A stretch of 64,000 nt of DNA. Origin: Heliocidaris tuberculata (Eukaryota > Echinodermata > Echinoidea > Camarodonta > Echinometridae). Made by a program: the position numbers and the translations under genes. Of this stretch, positions 47,501-59,700 are shown piece after piece. Under the pieces are notes generated by a model, which saw only the letters and a program-made list of their open reading frames with translations, searched no databases and was not told the origin of the DNA. The stretch lies in contig CM046839.1 in NCBI GenBank assembly GCA_025618425.1, forward strand, positions 588,784-652,783, in the 5' to 3' direction. Every line of letters starts with the position of its first letter. Positions within the stretch are counted from its first letter, which is position 1.

Positions 47501-50500
47501 TAGAAAGTGCTTAGGTAAAGATTAGTCAAAAACAAGAAAAATTAACCCGTTGACAACTTAATTTTCTTGATTCTATAGGTTAAGTACAGGAGCCAGAGTC
47601 CTGTTCCAATAGAAAAGTCACTGAGCAATAAATTATACAAGTGAACATGTGCTTACATGTAATTTGAGATTTCAAACCTGAAATTATGTCTGTTAAGGAA
47701 AACATATCATCATTATGATTTGTGGGGCCTACATGTAAGTTCTGACTTTCTAAAGTGACTTTTTAACATTTGATTTTTTAACACTTGTTAAAACTGTAAA
47801 TTTCATAGATCCATGCACATATGAGAATATGTTTAAAATATCACAAATATTTCATCAACCCTCCCTTTTTAAAAGTTTTTATTTACCCCCAAAAGGGTGA
47901 TAACTAAATCATGAGATTAGAATTGTTTCACAAAGTACAGTGTATGAGGAGTTTCATAATTCCAGTTTTAGTTGGATTCAAGATTTTTACAGTGTAATAT
48001 AATAATGGTCTCATTGAAAGATACATCTACTTTGATCTCGTAAATAAATCTTTTTAGGTGGTATGTCGTAGACATATCACCTCTTAATTTCGTCAGAATT
48101 TTCTTTATTATTATTATTATTATTTATTATTTTTATCCTAAATTTTGTGCGCATGATATCTCAAAATCGACCAGATCAATTTAAGTGAATTTTATACCAG
48201 TTATCAAGCCTATAATGAAGATGTCACACGAAACTTTTCAAGGACATCAGGTCATCATGACGTCATCCAGGCGCCATTTTGTAAAATTACATGATTCATC
48301 ATATCATCGCAACGCATCATGAAAAATCAACCATATTTACAACACATTAACTTCAGGGCAAGGGTCAACAGGTCATGACATCAACGGTCATGAAAAGGTC
48401 ATAACGTGCGCGTACGCGCGCGTCAAATTTTAAAATTGCTCAAAATCACCCAGGGACCAAACCAGAGTACGTTTCAGGTCATTTTAAGCATTTCAAAAAT
48501 TTGCGCGCGCGCACATTTGCGCGCGCGTTTTTGTGCGTTACGCCAGTACGCAACGCAGAATTGCCGTTTTTTCGCATGGTTTGTCTTCTTGACACCATTC
48601 TTGACCATTTTCAACTATTTACACTAATTCTCGACCTTTCATAATGCCATAAGGGCGCAACGAACTTTAAAATTCGTGCGTGCGTCAACAGGTAAAATAA
48701 TGTAAAAAGTGGTAAAAACATGCCTATCTTGAATCCGCCATAGCTCGTTAGAAAGCCTGGAGACCCCCCATTTTTTGTACATTTTCTGAAAGCCTGTAAG
48801 TTGTAAATCAGAATTCATGAATAAAATTCTCCACATGTATGTTGTGACGTCATCATATTTGCATATAAACTCAAAAATTCGATTTTGAAAAAATGAAGTC
48901 ATAAATTTTGTATTCATTCGACAATATTTCACTCATACTTGGTCAATTTTCTTCCAAATTTCGATATGTTGTAGAGGAGACAATTCTCTACAAGATCAGC
49001 GTGCACCATTTTTCATTTGACAAAAGCATCATGGCGTATTTTTGCTATGAAAGGAGGCATGTCAATTTTTCACATTTTGCGTGTATTCTCTATGGGAGAT
49101 GACTTTTCTCAAATCATGATTCTGCATGCCAGTCTTTTTTGAGCCGAATCTCCATCATTTTTGCTCTATTTTCCCCAAAATTTCAGTATGTGATAGCTGA
49201 GTCTGTGTGCTACATACATACGCACACACACCCACACACACGCACATATATGCATAAAGCATGTCATGATTATGCACTGACATTCTACAAGGGTAAATTT
49301 GAAAGTAACGATGGCCATAAAATGGCAGTGTGGTGGTTTAAACATGTGAAATCTGACGAAATGTGCTTACCCCATTCAGATACATCAATATCAACATGGA
49401 AAAGGGTCATTCACCGTTATGTAAATTACCGACAGACCACCTAATTCGTCTTCAGTGACGAATTAAATTTCTAGTTATTCATATTTTTACTAAAATATAC
49501 TTTTACTAAAATATATTTCATTAAAAAACAGCATATGCAATATGTGAAGGATACTAGTGACTTCAGTCTGTGTCCTGTTTAGAAGCTGTTCACAATATTG
49601 CTCCATCTGTGTATTCCTCTCTTTTGCTTTCTTAGCCACATAATCCTGATATGTTCTCTCTTGATCAATCTGAAAATACAAGAGTTTAATCATTATTATT
49701 TTGAAACTTAAACAGGGCTACCCTAGTGAAAGAGTACATAATTAATTTTGATAAATCCAATAAGTTTAAAACATCACATTTAATCACTGAATTTTGCTTT
49801 TCACAGATTTTCAAGAGACCAGAAAGACATGGGATAAGATAAGATGGCTAAGAATGATAAATCACACAGGAATCTAGGTTATATTATGCTGCAGCTTTAT
49901 ACTGTAAGCATGAGTTCATTGTGCATGTCAGACACAGAAATACGACATATTATTGAATAAACCTTCAAAATTCTGACCCTGGGACATAAGATTTTTCCAA
50001 AGTGAGGTAATGGGCACCTGGTAGGAAAACAAATCCTTGCAATGCCTGAGCACCTTATCATGGCTGCTGGGCTATACATCAGCTTCGGTAACTTGCACAC
50101 TTCAGAATAGTTGAATTAGATAATGGTGCAAAACCTGATAAAGCAATTACCTTTTGATATTTTATGCTAAGCTATAAACATTATATCTATTCCTTACCCA
50201 ATCAGGTTTTATCAATCAAAAGTAAATTAACAAACCTGTAGTTTTAGCATGTATTCAGATTCTACTCTATTTTCATATCTAAAGTAGATCTGAATTGAGT
50301 TTTCCATTATAAGTGCATAATAAGATGGATCATAATTTCAATAGAATATTTAATTTTTCACAACTTTGAATCAAATACATATATGACTGGAAAGCAAGAA
50401 TAGTCTAGGTTCATTTCTATATTCATATCTTCAGTAGATTCAGTTTTCTACATAACCCATATGATTGGAATACCATAAGGCTGTATGTGCCTATGACAAA

Positions 50501-52870
50501 AAGGAGGTATTTGACCTATAGGCGTCAGTGAAATCAAACCCGCATTGAAGTTTTCAATTTCTCAGTTCATCTATAATATTAATAATAATAAAATTTTGTC
50601 TTTTTACCCAGGGTAGCCTCATCAGTACTATATATACATACTGTAACTCCCTGAGGGCCCTGCAATCGTATTATTACCCCGGCAGGTACCCACTTACTAC
50701 ACCTGGGTCGAGTGTGGCAAATGTAGATCTATTATCTTGAACTCTGGAGAAAGTTATATTTTCTTATTAAGCCCACCACACGCTATAGGATCTGTTATCC
50801 AATTTTGGAAGAATTTGCAATAGCATTTGATACAACTTTCAAAAATGTAAAATTGTAATGATCAAAGTTTTGAATAGTCACATTAACCCATTCGATACAA
50901 TTTGAATTTATTATAAAATGCATTTCCATAGACTTCTGCTCAAGTTATCTCAGGATGAATATTCAATGGGTTAATTGTAAAAGTGAAATCTAGGACATTG
51001 CAAGCCTCCTCTTTGATGGAAGAACAAATTGGTGGCAAAATGTAACATTTGGGCTTTACTTCAACTACAAGGCTTAATATGCACTCAAGATTTTACTTCT
51101 AGTATTCACATAATTATTCCAAACCACAGCCAGGAAGTTTGTATTTGTTTGAATTACTGGTCATAACTAGTGCGATTGTGATTTCTTTGAAAATCAAATA
51201 GCATTCAGATGTGCTGTGGGCTTAAGGAGTAGATAAGAATATAATCACCTGATAGGTCCAAAATGCAAGAGCTCTTGAGCAAACTTCTAATATGATTTCA
51301 GGTCTTTGTCCAGCCAGTACCATAGATTTATACTGTTCACTGGGTGACAGATCAATCCTGATCACATCAAACTTGCCAGGCAGATTGGTATCACCTTAGA
51401 GAGAACACAAATTCAAGTCAAGCACAATCTAAATTAACTACCATTGGTTTTATTCCTGCTACATGTATCTTGACTGACACATGCATGACACAAAATTATT
51501 TTGTACCAACAAAATATTTTAATATATTAGCAAAGATATATATTTCATTTTTAAGAATTTGTAATACAGATTTGAAATGCAAGGATTCATTCTTCAAAAT
51601 ATATGTACGTAGATCGATTTTCATAAACATCCACTGGAAAATTCTCACTTTAATACAAACAGGATTTATAACTATAAGCTCTCAAAAATTCAGAGCTACA
51701 TGCATCATAAAGTTCATCCTCTTAATTCAATGGGCACAAAATATCTTCCAATTAAATGCATCAAAGTGGAAGTGTCCTTCCTAAGCTTCAGGTAAGAAAA
51801 GCTGGCTATCATTAATCAAGACACAGATGTTTCTGGTACATTGATCAGTATAAAAAAATCTTTGTAACAATTATACCATACTCAAAGGCCAAGACAATGA
51901 ATCTGCATCTTTCTTCTTTCTTTCTTTTTAACAAAGAGAAAACTTAGACATCAGTCTTACTTCCCATGTTAGACCAAGCTTAAACCCAACACCAGGTTGA
52001 TAGTGAACCTTGAACCTTGAAGAAATAATCCCTGAAGCAGCTCTTGTTGAATCAAAAGTGAAATAGCAGAATATGTGGAAAAGGGTTAAAATTTATTTTA
52101 TAAATTTTTTTTAAAAATGAATAAGTTCTTTGAAAGAGCAAAAAGAAAACTTACAAGCAGGACAAACAGATTTTTTGTTGAATTCTTTGGATCCATGCTC
52201 ATCACAAAAAATATCTGACAATTTCTGTCAAAGAAACTACTGTAGAAAAATGTGTTTGATTCAACAACAGTATCAGTTTGATAATAATATACTATAATGT
52301 ACTTCTAACTCTTACTGTAAAAGTTCTGTTGAAGATCTATAAATCTAGACTAGGTCTAGTTAGATCTAACTTACTTGTTCAATCATTCAGATCCAATATT
52401 TTAGCCTATAGACAATTCCGACTTGATCTAACGTGACCGACTCATTAAACCTAGATCTTTGTTATTGACATTTGTCGGTTGTAATTTTTTTTCTAAAATT
52501 CAACTTCAGTATATGTAGAATTAAGATAAACTAAAGAAGTCACCTAAAACAATGAATTAGTTGACTTCTTAGCCTTTGAAAACTCCCATCACAAATCTAT
52601 CCCCAGTTCGTCGATTATCGCGCCGTACCCTCCCGGCTCGGCCCGTCGCGACGGTGCCAGACCGGGACGGAGTGAACATTAAGTTCACGTTAAACGCGAG
52701 CAAAAATAATTGAGTGAAGACTCTAATCTTAAACAATTAAAGATAGAGTCTAACTGTTAGGCCTAATAAATATTTCAGTTTCAGGAAAGGATACGAGAAC
52801 AAGATGTCACCCATGCATTCGAATTGAGACTTTGTCTGCACTTTCGGTAATTGCAAACCATATCCTCCAT
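44381..52870 (-). CDS. CCNB1IP1: Cyclin B1-interacting protein 1 (HEI10), RING-finger meiotic crossover factor, complete
   Basis: A RING-family E3 ligase of the ZIP3/HEI10 group that acts on meiotic chromosomes to stabilise designated crossover sites. Exons (minus, 5' to 3'): 52795-52870, 52155-52214, 51249-51394, 49555-49669, 47238-47329, 46531-46553, 45872-45984, 44978-45031, 44381-44514. All introns are GT/AG, phases agree, and the total is 271 codons including TAA. Human HEI10 is 277 residues. The N-terminal RING has Cys6, Cys11, Cys24, His26, Cys29, His32, Cys43 and Cys46. The family segment LSPSEQYKSMVLAGQRPEII and ALAFWTYQ follows. A coiled coil spans ~95-165 (ending KLVERNRQHQKLQ), then LMYDSLRR, a Gly-rich linker (~186-200) and a basic C-terminus (RRLGQRKM). 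ATG at 52868-52870 gives the conserved start before CNYRKC. It converges on BHMT. Confidence 0.94.
44515..44640 (-). repeat. Degenerate tandem copies of the CCNB1IP1 exon 9 acceptor region
   Basis: Upstream of the exon on the minus strand, TTTGCTGATGAATTTGCTCT and, further on, TTTGCGGATGGATTATTCC resemble the real junction TTTGCAGGCGAATTTGTCTT at a spacing of ~65 bp. Similarity is only ~70%, so the relationship is plausible but not certain. Confidence 0.45.
44978..45031 (-). CDS. CCNB1IP1: CCNB1IP1 exon 8
   Basis: 54 nt encoding HKRSSTEEKRMKPTPAE, residues 210-226, a basic, Ser/Thr-rich linker. Phases 1/1 match both neighbours. Confidence 0.85.
45872..45984 (-). CDS. CCNB1IP1: CCNB1IP1 exon 7
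   Basis: 113 nt encoding KSITVSNMDSLPNGGG, a Gly-rich stretch, and DFEMPISFVE, residues 172-208. Human HEI10 differs in this linker, as expected for a low-complexity region. Confidence 0.87.
46531..46553 (-). CDS. CCNB1IP1: CCNB1IP1 exon 6 (23-nt microexon)
   Basis: Encodes LMYDSLR plus two bases, matching the LYDSLR segment of human HEI10 just after the coiled coil. It is bounded by acceptor cttcatcag and donor gtaagt, and phases 0 and 2 fit exons 5 and 7. Confidence 0.88.
47238..47329 (-). CDS. CCNB1IP1: CCNB1IP1 exon 5
   Basis: 92 nt encoding LRREVETTKKRYNDVYEK to LVERNRQHQKLQ, residues 134-163, the end of the coiled coil. Confidence 0.93.
48056..49464 (-). mobile_element. Non-coding element copy B with a stem-loop at each end (inverted relative to copy A)
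   Basis: The left end is a hairpin (AGGTGGTATGTC, gta, GACATATCACCT; 48056-48082). The right end is GACAGACCACCT followed by the AATTCGTC/GACGAATT hairpin (49431-49464). Homology to copy A (15911-17602) runs through most of the length on the opposite strand, including the GCGCGC-rich block (~48400-48560) and the words around AAATTTTGTATTCATT. The last ~150 bp inside the right hairpin differ from copy A. It lies in CCNB1IP1 intron 4. Confidence 0.72.
49555..49669 (-). CDS. CCNB1IP1: CCNB1IP1 exon 4
   Basis: 115 nt encoding IDQERTYQDYVAKKAKERNT to NRTQTEVT, residues 95-132, the first coiled-coil part (human HQERLYQEY). Donor gtatcc. Confidence 0.92.
51249..51394 (-). CDS. CCNB1IP1: CCNB1IP1 exon 3
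   Basis: 146 nt completing the last RING Cys (T plus GT), then DTNLPGKFDVIRIDLSPSEQ and the HEI10 signature YKSMVLAGQRPEII to ALAFWTYQ, residues 47-94. Confidence 0.95.
52155..52214 (-). CDS. CCNB1IP1: CCNB1IP1 exon 2
   Basis: 60 nt encoding the middle of the RING: (H)IFCDEHGSKEFNKKSVCPA. Phase forces the acceptor after ttgtcag, so that C from exon 1 plus AT makes the zinc-ligand His26. Confidence 0.93.
52795..52870 (-). CDS. CCNB1IP1: CCNB1IP1 exon 1
   Basis: 76 nt, ATG at 52868-52870: MEDMVCNYRKCRQSL to AWVTSCS, with the first RING cysteines. Donor gtatcc in phase 1 matches exon 2. Confidence 0.92.
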
Positions 52871-53564
52871 TTTTCTAGTGTAAGTATAAGCAAAGAGTTT
52901 AAATACGAAGAGTGCTCAGTCCCGAAATAAAGCACGCGTATATATTGTGGTACATGTCGATCGGCCGGCCGAGAGGGAATAGTCTTTATCAAGATGTTTG
53001 TATTTTTTATTTCCTTTATTTTTTCTTCTTTTTCGGTACATCGCTTTTGGTAAAGCCGTAAAGGGTATAATCTTGATATTGTCCCTTCAAATACAAATTT
53101 ATGTCCCAAAACAGATAGGAATCAACATACTCTAACTGCACCATGGAGGAGAGGGAGAGAGTTGGGAGGGGGAGCTAGGAGAGATGTTTGTATTTTTGTT
53201 AAAGTTATTTGCTGTGAAATTTCTATTAATATTTATGTGATTGGGAGGGGGGGGGAATGATCCAAACATGTTCCCTGTTATTAAGCTCTATATGAGCAAA
53301 CACTGCGATATCTGACGGGAATGTCGAGAAAAGTAAAAATAATAAATAAAAATAAATAAATAAATAAAATGCTATCGTTATTTTTCTAAATATTTCATTT
53401 GCTATCATGATTTTAGGGATTATAGACGTATAATGTAAATATATGGCCTTATGTTAAAAGTCAAGACAGAAAAGGCTTTATTAAAATGAGATTGCGTGCG
53501 AGCAATTCCTTAAATACAAAGATTAATTAAGAGTGGCGTATCCAAGATTCTCTTATTTTTTTTT

Positions 53565-53812
53565 GGTGGCGTATCCAGGAATGCACGTGCCCTACGTGCC
53601 AGCCAAAACCAAATCTGACATATCTTATAGTTACACATCGAATGAAAGGAATTGTGTGCCCCCCCCCCCCCGACATAGAAGGAACATGAAAAATGTGACT
53701 TTTTTTTTCCTTGCTTGTCTGAAAATTCAGAAAAGACAGCATCTGATGATTTTTTGTTCGTCAGGTGTGAGTCCTCCCCCCCCCCCTCCCCTGCATTCCT
53801 GGATACTCCACC
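53565..53812. mobile_element. 248-bp MITE with GGTGGCGTATCCAGGAATGC ends
   Basis: Left end GGTGGCGTATCCAGGAATGC and right end GCATTCCTGGATACTCCACC are inverted repeats with one mismatch. A related solo end (GAGTGGCGTATCCAAGATTC) lies just left at 53531. Interior has homopolymer C runs. Confidence 0.75.
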
Positions 53813-54015
53813 AATATAAATAACTTACAGTAAGTTATTTGTAATATTCTGCTGTAGCAGTTTGAGACGACAGGCGAAGAAAACAGTATAGGGCTATTTT
53901 GAATTGAATTAACTAGTAACCAACAATAGCAGCTGATGATATAATTTATTTATTACCAGTCCTCGGTATTCTGTCTTTGTAGGAATATCCCATTCCTTTT
54001 GCCCCAGCCCCCTTT

Positions 54016-54043
54016 GTCTCTCTCTCTCTCTCTCTCTCTCTCT
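54016..54043. repeat. (TC)n microsatellite
   Basis: About 13 TC units in the region upstream of CCNB1IP1. Confidence 0.88.
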
Positions 54044-54251
54044 TCCCTCCCCCTCTCACAGGCTTTCATTTTCTAATAATCTCTTATTCTCTTATTCTCT
54101 CTTACAACCGATCTATAAAAATGACTCCAATAGAAATGAGGACAAAATAATGATCTCTTATTGTTTTTGTTTTTTTCCTTCAATCGTTCAATTTAATGAG
54201 ATCGACCACCAACACCATGCAATCCCATTCTCCACATCCATGACAGAATAG

Positions 54252-54409
54252 CAGGCGCTGATCCAGGGGGGGGCGAATCGACCGCGCCCCCTTTTTGGAA
54301 CCCAACTGGCATACCTTAAGTACACAATAAAAAAAAATTGCCTCAGTCTTTAATTGTGTACTTTTCGGCTCTGTGCCCCCTCCTCTACAAAATCCAGGAT
54401 CCGCCCCTG
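54252..54409. mobile_element. hAT-like MITE
   Basis: Left end CAGGCGCTGATCCAGG and right end read inward CAGGGGCGGATCCTGG. GAATAG occurs on both outer flanks. CAG-starting ends are typical of hAT elements, but the 8-bp target duplication is imperfect. Confidence 0.55.
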
Positions 54410-55539
54410 GAATAGGAATTACATTCTTTTGAACTACAAACTACAGGTATACACGGACTCTGGCCTAAAATGTAAATAAAACCGGATCGAGCACCATTAG
54501 TTTGGGAGCCTACGAGGCTAACAATGTTGGTCTATTAACACTCAGAGAAAACTTGTAAAAAAAGCCCACCCCGCAAGACTGACTTGACAGTCCGGGCATG
54601 GACGAGTGGCGGATTTAGGGGGGGGGCGCAATCCCGGCCCATGCCCCCTCCCCCTTTTTAAAGAAAGTCATACATCATTGTCCCCCGGGCCCTTTTTTTT
54701 ATTGTTTTGGAGGGCCGGCGAGAAGAAAAAAAAATTCTTTTCAACCTACCCCCCCCCCCCACTGAGCAACTTTTCGAGGACTGGCGAAAAAATTATCCTC
54801 CCCCCCCCCCCCCCCCCCCCCCCACGGAGCAACTTTTGGAGGAATGGTGAGAAGAAAAAATACGAATCTCCCTTCTAGCAGTTCCAAAAAGTTGACAGCC
54901 CTGCATTTGTGCCCCCCTTTTTTTTTTTTTACTACATCCTACATTCGCCCCTGTCATGGACTGTCAGTGTCAGACTCATATCCATAATAGGGTTCAGAAT
55001 CCCCCTCCCACTACATTGTCGGTCTCGTTGGCTGAAGCCAAAGTAAACGACGATCAGCAAGTAAAAAACTTTGATGAGCGAAGTTTGAGGAGAACACCTT
55101 TGGCAAACTGACAGAGTTCCATCGGCAACGTCACCACCTCGATCGGGATCGCAGAGGGGTAGACCTAACCTAGCTAGAGCTAGACACCTTGTCGGTCGCT
55201 ATTCAGCTCAGCTATTTCATGCTGATTGCATGATCTCACATCAGTCATTTTGGCTAAGCGTAATTCGGTGGTAGAACATTGATTATATGAATTTATGAAT
55301 TTAATACATTGAATTTTGCCTGTGGTACATTAGAAATATAATAGTGAACTGGAATTTAGTGAGAGTTTCTTCTAATACCGGCTAGGCTGGGCCCCTGGGC
55401 GGGCGGACATACGTCTGCTACATGGTCGTCTGCTAGCGCACGATCTCATTGGATGTCGTGATCTCACGTGATCGATACTACACGCCCACATTACGTCATC
55501 AATAACAACAAACAGTTTCACGTGTTATATGACAAATTA

Positions 55540-56732
55540 TTTTTTTTGGTCAAAAGCATGCATATTCCCGGGGATTTATGAGGGGTTTAAACGACTCATT
55601 GAGCCTTAATTATACACTTTCAGAGCTTTAAATTTCATGTAAATTACATTTTTCATAATTTCAAATAAATACTAGGGGAATTAAAGTCATTTCAAAATCC
55701 CTCTTTTCATGTGTTAACCTATGGGAGCTGGAAGGCCAAAAGCATGCATATTCCCGGGGATTTATGGGGGGTTTACTGGACCCATTGAGCCTTAATTATA
55801 CACTTTCAGAACTTTAAATTTCATGTAAATTACATTTTTCATAATTTCAAATAAATACTAGGGGAATTAAAATCATTTCAAAATCCCTCTTTTCATGTGT
55901 TAACCTATGGGAGCTGGAAGGCCAAAAGCATGCATATTCCCGGGGATTTATGGGGGGTTTACTGGACTCATTGAGCCTTAATTATACATTTTCAGAGCTT
56001 TAAATTTCATGTAAATCACAGTTTTTATATTTTCAAATAAAAACTATGGGAATTATAATCATCCTAATATTCCTTGTTTTCGCGTGTAAACCTATGGCAG
56101 GCGAGAATTTTTTGGTCAAAAGCATGCATATTCCCGGGGATTTATGGGGGGTTTACTGGACTCATTGAGCCTTAATTATACATTTTCAGAGCTTTAAATT
56201 TCATGTAAATCACAGTTTTTATATTTTCAAATAAAAACTATGGGAATTATAATCATCCTAAAATTCCTTGTTTTCGCGTGCAAACCTATGGCAGGCGAGA
56301 CTTTTTGGGGGTCAAAAGCATGCATATTCCCTGGGATTTATGCGGGGTCTGTTCGACTAGTTGAGACTTAATCATACATTTTCAGAGCTTTAAATTTTAT
56401 TTAAGTCACATTTTTCAAAATTTTAATCTAATTCTGGGGGAATTATAATCATTCAAATATCACTGTTTTTGCGTGTTAACCTATGGGAGCTGGAAGGCCA
56501 AAAGCATGCATATTCCCGGGGATTTATGTGGGGTCCCTTCCACTTTTTGAGCCATCACTAATCTTGTTCAGAGTCTCAAATTACATGTAAGCCACATTTA
56601 CATGAAATTCAAGGAAATACAAGAGGAACTATAATCATTCTTAAAATCCATGTTTTCACGTGTTAACCCTATGGCAGATGATTATGTCAAAAAGCAGGCA
56701 TGATCCCGGGGATTCATAGTGGCATTTATTGA
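55540..56732 (+). repeat. Satellite-like tandem array, ~186-196 bp unit, seven units
   Basis: The word GCATGCATATTCCCGGGG starts at 55556, 55742, 55928, 56122, 56318 (one mismatch) and 56504, with a degenerate seventh at 56694. Spacings are 186, 186, 194, 196, 186 and 190. Units share GAGCCTTAATTATACA and TTTCATGTAAAT and end near GTGTTAACCTATGG. The array stops abruptly at the LINE 3' end, and a diverged continuation (CTTTTCACGTGTTATACCAATGG) follows the LINE at ~60770-60800. Confidence 0.88.
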
Positions 56733-56736
56733 TAAT

Positions 56737-59700
56737 ACAATTACAATTTTTACAATTTAAAGACATTTATTTCCAACTTTTCAATATACAAATTAATAAA
56801 TGAGCAAAATAATGTACATATATTTTGAACAAAAAATATGACAAAATATACACTAATGTGATACATACATAGTTGGAGGACACACCTCTAAAAGCAAAAG
56901 CTTGGGGCGAGGGTGCCCTTAGTACATAATACATTATTACATAATAAATATATAAAAAGAAAAATAGCTACATACAAAAAAAGAAAGAGACCGCTGAGCT
57001 TGATTGGAGGGGAAAAAGGGGGAGGAGAAAAGAAAAGAAAAAGAAGGGGAAAGAGGAAAAAGAGGGGGAGAATGGAGGTGCAACATGAGAATTGTACGGA
57101 AAAGAGAAATATTCACGAAGAGGCAGAGAGAAGAAAGAATAGAGAGAATAGATACAACGGAGGGTGTGGAAGTGTCTTAAACCATATTATTTGTAAGATG
57201 AAGTGAAATATTTTTTCATCCTTCTTGAGAAGCTAGCGAGAGATGCGGAGTATTTTATTGTGTCAGGGATAACGTTCCACAGCTTGGGTCCTGAGTACCG
57301 GATATTATGTTGGAATAATAGGGTTCTGTGCTTGGGTAGATGGATGTGATTTGCGTGTCTGGTTTCGTATTTATGAATCGTAGAATTTAATTGAAAAAGA
57401 TTACAAAATTCTTCAGGAAATAAATTGTTTGTACATCTGTACATAAAAATGCTTTGTTGATGTTTATTTATATCGGTAAATTTTAGTATGTTAAATTGTT
57501 TGAACAAATGGTCGACGTGAGACCGGGGAGCAGTACCTGTAGTTATACGAATTATTTTCTTTTGTAGAGTGATTAGTTTTTGCAATTTGGAGGTTGTAGA
57601 GTTCCCCCAGGCCAGGTTGCAGTATGATAGATATGGTAGAATAAGAGAGTTGTAAAGCATACGGAGGATGTTGTTTGGTAAAATGTGCCGCAGTCTAGAA
57701 ATGATGCCAATGTTTTTAGAGACTTTGTTTTCTGTTTCAAGAATATGTTTTTTCCAAGACATAGAACTGTCGATGTGCACACCTAGAAATTTTGTGTTTT
57801 CAACTCTAGATAGTAGTACGTTGTCGAGATATATGGAAATGCTGTCTAAATCAATGTTTTTATTGTTGTGAAAAATCATATAGTTGCTTTTTTTTAGATT
57901 GACGGACAATTTATTAGCCTTAAACCACTCGCATACAAGGCTTAGCTGTTGATTAACATTACTGCACAGAGAGGTAAGATTTGATCCACTACATAAAATA
58001 TTCGTGTCGTCGGCATAAAGAACAAAAGTTAATGTTGCTGTTGATTTGAAGATGTCGTTTATATAAAGAATAAAAAGTAATGGACCAAGCAACGACCCTT
58101 GAGGTACACCACATGTGATATTACTCATGTTTGAGAAAACCGAGTCAATTTTAGTACACTGGAGGCGATTTCTAAGATAACTGGCAAACCAGTCGTATGC
58201 TATGCCACGGATTCCATACATGTAAAGTTTATTTAGTAGAATTGAGTGATTAATGGTATCGAAGGCTTTCGATAAGTCTATAAAGATTCCAATTGAATAT
58301 TGATTTTTTTCAAATGAGTCAATTATATCGTTTGTTAGTTTAGATAATGCCATAGCTGTAGAAAATTTTTGGCGGAATCCAAATTGGTTTTTGTAAATAA
58401 TGTCATGTTTAACAAGAAAGTCGTAAGTCCTGGTGTATACAATGCGTTCAAGAATTTTAGAAAAAACTGATAGAACAGATATTGGCCTGTAGTTAGTAAG
58501 CTGTCTTTTGTCCCCAGTCTTAAATATAGGTGTGACTCTAGCGATTTTCAGTTGGTCTGGAAAAATCCCTTTATTAAGTGATAAATTGAAAATATGACAC
58601 AGCGGTTTAGATATATACTGAATCGCACTTTTAATTACCCTCGGACTGAATTCGTCTAAACCTGCAGATTTATTATTTTCAAACGAGCTGACAATATTAC
58701 TTATTTCATTTTCATCTGTAGGATATAAAAATAGAGAATCATCAGGCGGAATGTTCATGTATGTCCGAAAGTCAGTATTACACTGTGGTATTTTATTAGC
58801 AAGAGTGGGACCAATTTTTGTGAAGAAATCGTTAAATGAGTTACTTATGGTTAAAGGATCAGTCACAATTTTATCATCAATACTGAAGGCAGTCTCTGGG
58901 CATTCATGAACTTTCTTTTTAATAAGGTTGTTTATGGTATCCCATGTACGTTTAATATTTGATTTATTACTCATGAGTTTGTCTGAGAAATATCTGATCT
59001 TTGTCTCCCTGAGGAGTGTCGTAAGTTTATTTCGATATTGTTTAAATTGCAACTCGTTTTGATGAGTCGGGTTTTTTAAGTACCACTTATATAGCTTGTT
59101 TTTATGTTTTATAGATTGTAATAAACCGTTTGTCATCCAACATTGTATTTTTTTGTTTTTGTTTCTCTTTTGTATTAGGGGAAAATTTAAATCATACAAT
59201 TTACGTAATTTTGTTGAGAATGTGTTATATGCTAAATTAGGATCCTCATTCATTATGACGTCACTCCAGTCTATGTCTTGGATATCTTTATTAAAGTTCT
59301 CGATGTTTTCTTGATTTACAACACGGTAGAAGCTATCTTGATTTTTTTCCATTCTTGTATTAGATGATTTAATTTTAGATACCTGAAATACTGGTAGGTG
59401 GTCAGAGACATTACAAAAGAATAACCCCGAGTCGATTGGTTCGATTTGATTGGTTATGATGTTATCGATAAGTGTTGCAGTTGATTTTGTAATACGCGAT
59501 GGTTTATTGATTAACGGATAGCATGAGTTACTGTAGAGGACATTTAAAAATTTCATAGATGAGTTTGTGCTGTGTTGCAGGAGGTCAATATTGAAATCAC
59601 CCATTATGTAAAGTTTCTTATTTTCTCTAGATAAACAAGTTAGGAGTTTATCTATGGCATCAGAAAAATCGTCTGGATTTATAGAGGGTGGTTTGTAAAT

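Noticed and set aside
52807..53109. 100-codon minus-strand ORF at the CCNB1IP1 start
   Set aside because: It overlaps the true first exon in another frame; the CNYRKC ... AWVTSCS reading with correct splice phase is clearly the gene.
55050..55480. GC-rich stretch that might be a first exon of another gene
   Set aside because: Short frames only, no start-donor combination leading to a recognisable second exon.
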